Of a stretch of DNA of 64,000 bases, positions 57,285 through 64,000 are shown in pieces. The DNA is from Verticillium longisporum. Taxonomy: Eukaryota > Ascomycota > Sordariomycetes > Glomerellales > Plectosphaerellaceae. The notes under the pieces were generated by a model, which saw only the letters and a list, made by a program, of their open reading frames with translations, was not told where the DNA came from and searched no databases. Where the stretch lies: assembly GCA_019188255.1 (NCBI GenBank), contig JAETXT010000008.1:806001-870000 (forward strand). The letters run 5' to 3'. Made by a program: the position numbers and the translations under genes. Positions within the stretch are counted from its first letter, which is position 1, and the number at the start of each line of letters is the position of its first letter.

Positions 57285-57735
57285 AGGCTCTGCCGCCAGC
57301 GGCTATCACAGCGGTGGGAATAAAACATGGTCGGGTTGAGGTCTCGATACTGCCGTCTCGGAAAGAGATGGAACGGAATTCAGAATCCCGGCTCTTTCAG
57401 AACCCACTCTGAACTTTATTCCAATGCCTTGTTACATAAGCACCACCAAGCCCGACGTGGACAAGAAGCGGATTTCGGACAGTCCGATCTCTTGAATCCC
57501 GCTTTGATGGTCTCACGCTTACTTTCCATTCCAGGAATACTGATTGAAGGCTGTCTTCTGCTGAGGCAAATATTCTATTGCTGCATCTTCTTCAGGTCAC
57601 AAGGCTTGGCGGACCGGCTTTCATCAATATACTCACCGTCGGTAACCAGTGAGGTGTTCATCCCGCGGCCGGTGGCCGAACTTGGGCAGCTCTCAACCCA
57701 TAACCACGAGCCCTTCAAGCCACGCCAGCACGAAA
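57285..57735 (+). promoter_or_regulatory. Upstream region of the second Zn2Cys6 gene
   Basis: About 450 bp between the transporter relic and the regulator start. No further transporter coding sequence was found here. Confidence 0.4.
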
Positions 57736-59856
57736 ATGGAGTCTGTCTCCGACGGCACCCCGGCGCCTTACGGCAGGGCTTGCACCAACTGCGCTAAAGC
57801 CAAGTGCAAATGCACGCTGAGGAGCGTCGGAGGCGCATGCGAAAGGTCGGACAATCTTGCTGTCCCTCTTGAGTGACTCTGGCAACAGCAACAGCCTGAC
57901 CCTCATTCATCCCACATGGCTTCTTGAGCCTGGACATCTCGCTGACACCTGAACTAGGTGTCATCGCCTCAGCAAAACATGTCAGCCAGCGCCTAGCGTC
58001 CGGAAACGATCCAAGAAGCAAGTCAACAGTCGTACTGCTCATCTGGAGAAGAAGCTAGATCATCTTGCCGTTCTCCTAAGGGCCTCAGGACATGGAAACC
58101 TCTCCGCAGATCTTGAAAGTTCCGTGTCAGGTGACCCCGCCTCTCTAACTGAAGGATCAACAACGCCACATGAAGACGCAACCTATGCATCAACATCTCA
58201 GTCCACAAACCCAATATGCCAGGGCACACCGGCCTCATCTACACAACTTCATGGCGGAATCTATAGCTACAGTCTCACGTCTGGGCCCGAACCTACACAA
58301 CAAGAGGCCGAACTTCTTTCATAAATTTTCAAGACGGTCATTTGCGATACTTCCCCTTTGTCGACCTTTCACGATATGCCTCAGCACTACAAATGCGCCA
58401 GCAGCGCCCTTTTCTCTGGCTGTGCATCATGGCCATCTCGACGCGGTCAAGACCTCTACAGATGGATATGAGCGAGCGTATCCGATGGATAATCAGCCAG
58501 AAACTCGTGATGGAACATGAAAGAAACATGGATTACCTTCTTGGTCTCATTGCATTCATGGCGTGGTGGGTAATCGTGACGACAAGATGAACCTGAAACG
58601 GTGAATACAGGAGCTAACTTTGTTTCGCACACGTGCAGGATCAACGTACAACCGGGCTCAAAGCCCTTCTTTTGCTTCTACACCCAACTCGCAATTGCGC
58701 TAGTTTACGATCTTGGCCTCACCAAAGAGCTCTCCAAGTTCTCTACACCACTTTTGTATTGGAAATCCATTGGCCTCAATAGCCCCTGCTCTACCGGTTT
58801 TCCCCCACGGTCAATGGAGGAGCGACGCACCGTCTTGGCAGCATATCTGCTGAACGCAACGTAAGCTTTGCTCTTGCCTGCTGGCAGCTTGTTTCTTGAG
58901 ACTGACGCTACCAGGGTTGCATCCTTTGTCAAGAAAATGGACATTATGCGCTGGACGAAACACATGGACGATTGTCTGGACGTACTCGAAAAGTCAGAAG
59001 TGACACCAAACGACCGCACCCTTATCGCAATGGTGAGAATGCAGCTCATTTACGACGAGGCTTCCAGCATCTATTCGCCTCGCGACGCTATGGGATTGGT
59101 CGCACCACCGCCCACTTTGTACATCAAGGCGTTGTCTTCGAAGCTACACGCAGTTTATCAGGCTCTTGCACCAGAGGTCAAAGCCAACGGTATGAATACC
59201 ACGTCTCCCATTTCACAGTTGATCCTGGACAATAGACGTTCTGACATTCTATAGATATAGTAGCTTGTAAATTGCACGACACGGAACTCGCGATACATGA
59301 AAGCGCCATATCACAAGCACACTCTTCGACGAACTTCCCCAACATGCAGCGTCTTGAGACCCTGTTCGCCTGCCTCAACAGCATCAAATCATGGTTTGAC
59401 CTCGCCTTAGTCATTCCGCTCTCTACATGCCCCGACTATGGGCTCACATTCTTCACGCAAATGTCGCATTGTGCCATCAATCTCCACCGTCTCCAGACAA
59501 TAGACGATCCCATCTGGGACATTGCCACTGCGCGCACCATCATCGACCTTCCCCAAGTGTTGGAGAAGCTCGCAGTACGGTGCACAGTAGCTGCAGACTT
59601 GGCCACGGCGTCCCCCAACGACAATGAGGAGCTCACCTTCGTCAAGGCTGCGAAGATGCTTCGTATGATGAAATCGTTTTGGGAAAAGGAGATGGCAGAG
59701 CGAATGGCAAAGACGAGCCGGGAGGCAACGAGTCTACCGACACCGGCTACGCAAGGCACTTCCGTACCCCTGGACGGCGTTGAACTGGCGGACTTCGATG
59801 GAGAGCTACTGGACGACGAATGGTTCGCGCATGTTTTTACGCCAATGGACCTTTAG
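57736..59856 (+). CDS. Zn(II)2Cys6 transcription factor, one frame break
   Basis: Binuclear-cluster regulator with the fungal-specific TF region. Exons: 57736-57845, 57958-58565, 58639-58860, 58915-59189, 59255-59856. Splicing the 112-nt first intron rebuilds the cluster: ACTNCAKAKCKC, GGACERCHRLSKTC, with a basic linker (SVRKRSKKQ) and a coiled-coil dimer element (HLEKKLDHLAVLLR). The middle has FPFVDLSRYASALQMRQQRP and LAIALVYDLGLTKE. The end is acidic (FDGELLDDEWFAHVF). The frame breaks at the T3 run 58317-58319; one base more gives 605 aa. Next to a relic of an efflux pump, it may once have regulated a small cluster (inference). Confidence 0.85.
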
Positions 59857-60177
59857 ATCTTGCTTTCCTCGTGGAGCTTGGAGTTTTGGACAGGACGGAT
59901 AGGCCCACGAATGAAATCTTGCTTTGATGCAGAAGGGGTTGCCATCTCGAGCTGGTCAACGAATTTGGGCTTTGCCACTGGGACCTCGCGCCATGTGGAT
60001 CGATGCGTTTTGAGACAGATACCATTCGTGACTTTCTTATGTGCAGAGGAAATATTTACAAAATCTGAAAGCGTCACGCCTGTTCTAGCAGAGCGTGTGC
60101 GAAAGGGGCTGTTTCTCGTCCCAAAGTTCCATCCATCACTATTCATTTTGACCAACAAACCAGGTTGATCTATCAGC
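59857..60177. other. Short gap between convergent genes
   Basis: This is the 3' flank of the regulator and of the pectate lyase. No gene is seen. Confidence 0.4.
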
Positions 60178-61255
60178 TTACAGGGTTTGGCCGGCGGCAC
60201 CGACAACGGCAGCCTTTACGGCGCCTGAGCCAAGAGCAGGGATGCTGTATGGCAGGGAGCTCGAGGTCAGGGTGCCCACGGGAGCCGAGTTCACGGAGCC
60301 GCCAAGGTCGACATCCTCGGCAACGGCGTAGCCAGTCTCGTCCGAGTAGTCAAAGAAGATGGCGCGCTCGGCGGAGTTCTCGAATACGGAGCTCTGGACA
60401 AGGACCTGGGCTCCCATGCGGGTGTTGACACCAGAATCTATGAGTCCGTTCCAGTAGTTGTTGATCAGATGGACGGTAGCGAAGCGGATGAGGGGACCAC
60501 GGCTGAAAACGTTGGACCAATGGTTGTTGGCGTAAGTAACGTGGAGCTTGCCAGTGTCCTCTCCGGCGTTGCTGTCAGAGTGTCCGATCAGGGAGCCCTT
60601 CCACTACGGAGAGTTAGCCATTACTTCTGCCAGAATATTTGTCTCGTTCAAAGCTTACGTGGTCGTGGAGGTAAGAGTTGGAAATGGTGATCCAATCCGC
60701 GCCGTGAGAAACATCAAAGAGACCGTCAAGATCATCCTTGCCGCCAGACAGGTCACCAGAAAGGTCAACGTGGTCGACCCAGACGTTGGTAGACTCATCG
60801 ATACCGATGGCATCACCATTACTGGCATCGACCTTGGTGATCTTTAGGTTGCGCAGGATGACATTGCTCTGACGGCGAACGTAGAAGCCAACACCATCGA
60901 TAGCTGGAATTTGTCAGTTCCTATTGGCGATCGCAAAAGGTGTGACTCTTGACTCACAGCTTCCGGCCTCACCGAAAATAGTCTTATCCGAGGTGGGCCT
61001 GACGCGCGTGTTCCCTGAAAGTTGGCCAGACACAATGATTGTCAGAGGGCCGTCACTCTGGGCGGCCTCGATCAGGGCGTCAACGGTGGTGACCGTAACG
61101 GTGTCGCCGCCCGCGCCACCAGTGGTGCCGCCATTCTCGGTGCAGTATCCAATGGGACAAGCTTTGCTGGCCTGCCGACGAGCCAGAGTGTTGCGGGAGG
61201 TAATGGGGGTAGCAACGGCCAGCGTGGCGAACAGAGCAATGGGAGAGAACTTCAT
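60178..61255 (-). CDS. Secreted pectate lyase, family PL1
   Basis: Extracellular enzyme that cleaves polygalacturonate by beta-elimination with calcium, used in plant cell-wall breakdown. Three exons (61255-60958, 60903-60659, 60603-60178) give 322 aa. The signal peptide is MKFSPIALFATLAVATPITS, followed by a propeptide with a KR-like site (RNTLARRQ). The parallel beta-helix has FYVRRQSNVILRNLKI, STNVWVDHVDLSGDL, DGLFDVSHGADWITISNSYL, WKGSLIGHSD and SRGPLIRFATVHLINNYW. Calcium-binding Asp residues sit in the DxDGLFD region and the catalytic Arg is in FSRGPLIR. Both introns are canonical, 54 and 55 nt. No damage is seen. Confidence 0.95.
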
Positions 61256-62607
61256 GGTGGCAAGTGATGGATGGTTGCAGAAGGTAAATTTGAGTCGTGT
61301 GGAAGGAGATGAGATTCTGTTCGCATTTATCAAACTGAGGCTCGCTGAAGAACCCTTTTCGAGATGCGACTCTGGAAAAGCCGTTGTTTTATATTCGACC
61401 ATCCTTTGCGACTTCCGATGCCATTGTCGCTTGCTGGATGCACTTCCCTTCTCGCGATGCTCATACCAAGAACAACTAGATCACATCTGTAAGCTTTTCC
61501 GGAATAACCTTGATTTAGGTCTCCATCCCGCTGTCGATCTTCCGCAAGGAGCCCATAGTAAGCGTCTGCAGACCGGTGGTGGTTGGTGCCATACACGCGC
61601 TGACCACAATTACCCCAGGATCCTGAAACTCAAATGAATGTCATCTTCCACAGACGGTTTTCGGTAGATAGAGGCTCCTTTATCCTTCTCGGTAGTGATC
61701 TTCGACTAAGCAAGGCACCGCTCAACGTGGCCTGCTCATCTAATACCGTTCCGGGCTGCAGACAGATGAGATGGTCAAGATCATTGGCCTCCATTGCGCC
61801 TTTCAGCTTTGGCGATTGGAGGAAAATTTGCTATGTCCTGCATGGCCGCGAACATACGCTCAGCACGCCAACCATGCTTCGCAGTCGTGGGGCATTCTTT
61901 GCGGGGGGAAAGCACTGCAATAACACATCATCGCCGCAAGGGGCCAAGTGCGAGGCGGTGCTTGAGGTGCCAAGTCCTTCAGGGGGGACACGAAAAGATC
62001 GACATCCTTCCACACATGCTGCCGTCGGACTTTCAGTGCTTCAGGAGTCCGTGTATTTGAATCATGAGATCCCATGTGCAAGGTCATCATGTACAGACTT
62101 ATATTTCGCACCAGTAGAGACAAGTAGGCAGCAATTGATCTGCATTCCGTCATCGCAAAAGGACTTGGCCCGCTGCTTCGGATGCACAATTTGAAAGCGC
62201 CTTGCAGAAGACACTGAACAACGGGAGCAATTGCTTGTTCTCCAAGCCGTATTACACCAGCACTGCTTCCGCCAGTCACGGTTTCACTGGCGTGATCACA
62301 ATAAGCCTGGTCGAAAGCACCTTTGCCTTGGCACCACATACTTGACTCTATCTTGGCAGCGCAATTTTTGACTCGTGACCCCGTTGTAGTTCACCAGGTC
62401 CACTAGCACCACGAAGGATGAAATATTCTTCTCTTGATTCAAGCCGACAGACTCACGGGGATGTAATACAAGATTGGTGGACAGACTTGCAGCCGTATCT
62501 TAGTATTCAATCGCCATCGTGATGATTGGAATCATGATTTCCCGGCCGCCACCCTCAGCCATGCCTCACCATCAAACTCGCAACTCCCCCACTTCGGCGT
62601 GGAAGAC
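61256..62607. other. Intergenic region, no gene recognised
   Basis: About 1.35 kb, including the pectate lyase promoter (right of 61255) and the 3' flank of the next minus-strand gene. A 186-codon plus-strand frame at 61634 has no recognisable sequence. Confidence 0.45.
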
Positions 62608-63666
62608 CTAGTCTCCCAATGGGTAAGGATGCAAGATCTGGCCATAGTACAGCTCAGAGTCCTTCGAAGCAAGAAAGACGTAGCTAGGAGCAACTTCACT
62701 TGGCTGTCCCGGGCGACCGAGCTGCGACTTCTTCCCAAAGCCTTCCATCTGTTCTGCCGGCCTGGAGGCCGGTTGAAGTGGCGTGTGTACTGGTCCAGGC
62801 GCGACCGCGTTCACCCTGATACCCTTAGAGACCAGCTGCTTCGCCAGGGCCCTCGTGAATGAGGTGATGGCACCCTTTGTGGACGCATAGTCAACCATAG
62901 CTGCGGTGCCGCGGAAGGCTACCGTCGATGTTGAGTTGATGATGCTTGAACATTGTAAGCACGGTTGTCAGATCAATTGGAAGCATTGGGGTCTTACGAG
63001 CCGCCCTTCTCCATGTGCTTCAACGCGTACTTTGTGATGGCGAAAATCTGGAGAATATTACTGCGGAATGTGCTCTCCACATCGTCAAGGTTAATATCCG
63101 TAAAGTCTTCGCACATAACTTGCTTTGCAGCATTATTAACCAGAATGTGAATCTTGCCGAATTTATCGACGTGCTGTTGTACCGCGTTTTTGCAAGTGTC
63201 GTTTTCCATAAGGTTGCCAGCAACGAGCAGGCATTCTTTGCCCTCCTTTTCGACGAGCTCCTTCGTCTCTTCGGCATCTTCCTGTTCGTCTGGAAGATAG
63301 ACGATTGTCACATCAGCACCCTCTCGGGCGAATAGCACGGCTACGGACCGGCCGATGCCCGAGCTGCTGGCTGTTAGGCCACGATAAAGTTGGAGAGAGA
63401 TGAATTGTGCTTACTCTCCGCCAGTGATCAGGGCCTTGCTTCCTTCGAGCTTCTTAGTGGCACGGTACTCTTGGAAATCATTTTTGCCTTCTAGCTTGGT
63501 GGGCTCGCTCTTTGGCGCGAGGTCTTGCTCTCGGCTGGCGAATCATCGGGTTAGACTGTTGTCTGCGAGGCACACGCCCCTCCATTCCGACCTTCACATA
63601 CCCAGGCAGGCTCTGAGCTTGCTTCTCCTCCACGGGCTTGAATTGACCGCTTTCACCACCTGACAT
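62608..63666 (-). CDS. Short-chain dehydrogenase (glucose/ribitol-dehydrogenase-like)
   Basis: SDR of the bacterial GsiB/YhdF-like, glucose/ribitol dehydrogenase group, common in fungi and often stress-linked. Four exons: 63666-63602, 63534-63415, 63366-62998, 62944-62608, total 296 aa. The N-terminal extension is typical (PVEEKQAQSLPG, then KLEGKNDFQEYRATKKLEGS). Splice 2 creates the cofactor motif ITGGDSSGIGRSVA. Then come VTIVYLPDEQEDAEET, ILVNNAAKQ, the catalytic serine in INSTSTVAF and YASTKGAI (Tyr and Lys), and RVNAVAPGPVHTPLQPAS. It ends with GQILHPYPLGD. All junctions keep frame. Confidence 0.88.
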
Positions 63667-64000
63667 TTCCAAGGCTTTTTGATGGACTTCAATGGCAAGT
63701 ATGAATAGTGATCCAAGGTCTTGTACGTTGGAATGTATGTTAGGAATAAGAAGCAAGGAATCTCAAAAGGAGTTTATGCGGCATCATGAAGATTAAATCG
63801 TGTTTCGCTCAGACACAATCTCCAGACTGCTTGGTGTAAGCATGTGTTCATGACAGCATCATTTACGACTGGGCTTCGGGATGATGTAAGAATGCGGTCT
63901 CAACCCCGCATTCCCGGACATTTACTGCCTGAGAGCGTCATGCACTCTTGGCCTTTCTAGAATGATATTTGGTACGACTTGACAGGCATCAAATCAAAAG
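63667..64000 (-). promoter_or_regulatory. Upstream region of the last SDR gene
   Basis: About 330 bp to the window edge. No specific motif was recognised. Confidence 0.4.

Overview
The window is nuclear DNA of a filamentous ascomycete, most likely a Sordariomycete; the species cannot be named from sequence alone. The reasons are intron-bearing genes (about 47-120 nt introns with GTAAGT/GTATGT-type donors and CTAAC branch sites), Zn(II)2Cys6 regulators, a PL1 pectate lyase, a Fot1/pogo transposon, a Tad-like LINE and a block with the look of repeat-induced point mutation (RIP). No tRNA, rRNA, CRISPR array, PKS/NRPS core gene or bacterial operon was seen.

Layout. 0.7-2.7 kb: a PHO-4/PHO89 phosphate symporter with Pho4-type promoter boxes. 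4.9-13.3 kb: an AT-rich, TpA-saturated desert holding coding fossils (Ty3/gypsy integrase, an ankyrin-repeat gene and others) and interrupted by a 1,859-bp Fot1/pogo element with perfect 29-bp terminal inverted repeats and normal base composition. 13.7-15.9 kb: two convergent genes broken by in-frame stops (an aminoglycoside-phosphotransferase-fold kinase and an unknown). 16.1-21.1 kb: an MCH1-like transporter and a GT31/Fringe-like glycosyltransferase with one in-frame stop. 24.7-29 kb: a SYLF (Ysc84) protein and a secreted FAD-linked oxidase. 32.4-36.5 kb: a rhodopsin-like membrane protein, an FSH1-type serine hydrolase and an NAD-dependent epimerase. 37.1-43.3 kb: a HAL2/MET22-like phosphatase, a conserved hypothetical, a probable OB-fold protein and a Gfo/Idh/MocA oxidoreductase. 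45.3-46.4 kb: a Zn2Cys6 regulator, followed by a near full-length LINE (about 46.6-51.9 kb). 52.4-63.7 kb: a short-chain dehydrogenase, an LtrA-family membrane protein, an MFS-transporter remnant, a second Zn2Cys6 regulator, a pectate lyase and a second short-chain dehydrogenase.

Two cross-cutting signals matter for anyone using this annotation. First, ten separate coding frames are broken by the apparent loss of one base, nearly all in short homopolymer runs; in every case one extra base restores both the frame and a coding length divisible by three. They affect transposons and host genes alike and are never insertions, so assembly error is more likely than biology. Second, the in-frame nonsense codons at 13.7-21.1 kb are all explicable as CpA-to-TpA changes (CAA/CAG to TAA/TAG, or TGG to TAG), the kind RIP makes, and three damaged genes lie beside the RIP desert. 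The pogo element and the LINE, by contrast, carry no such damage, which implies that they arrived later, are low copy, or that RIP is now weak.

I did not find a clearly new defence or biosynthetic system. The best leads are the ankyrin-repeat gene consumed by RIP, the possible RIP leakage into neighbouring genes, and a CA-repeat that sets the C-terminus of a transcription factor.
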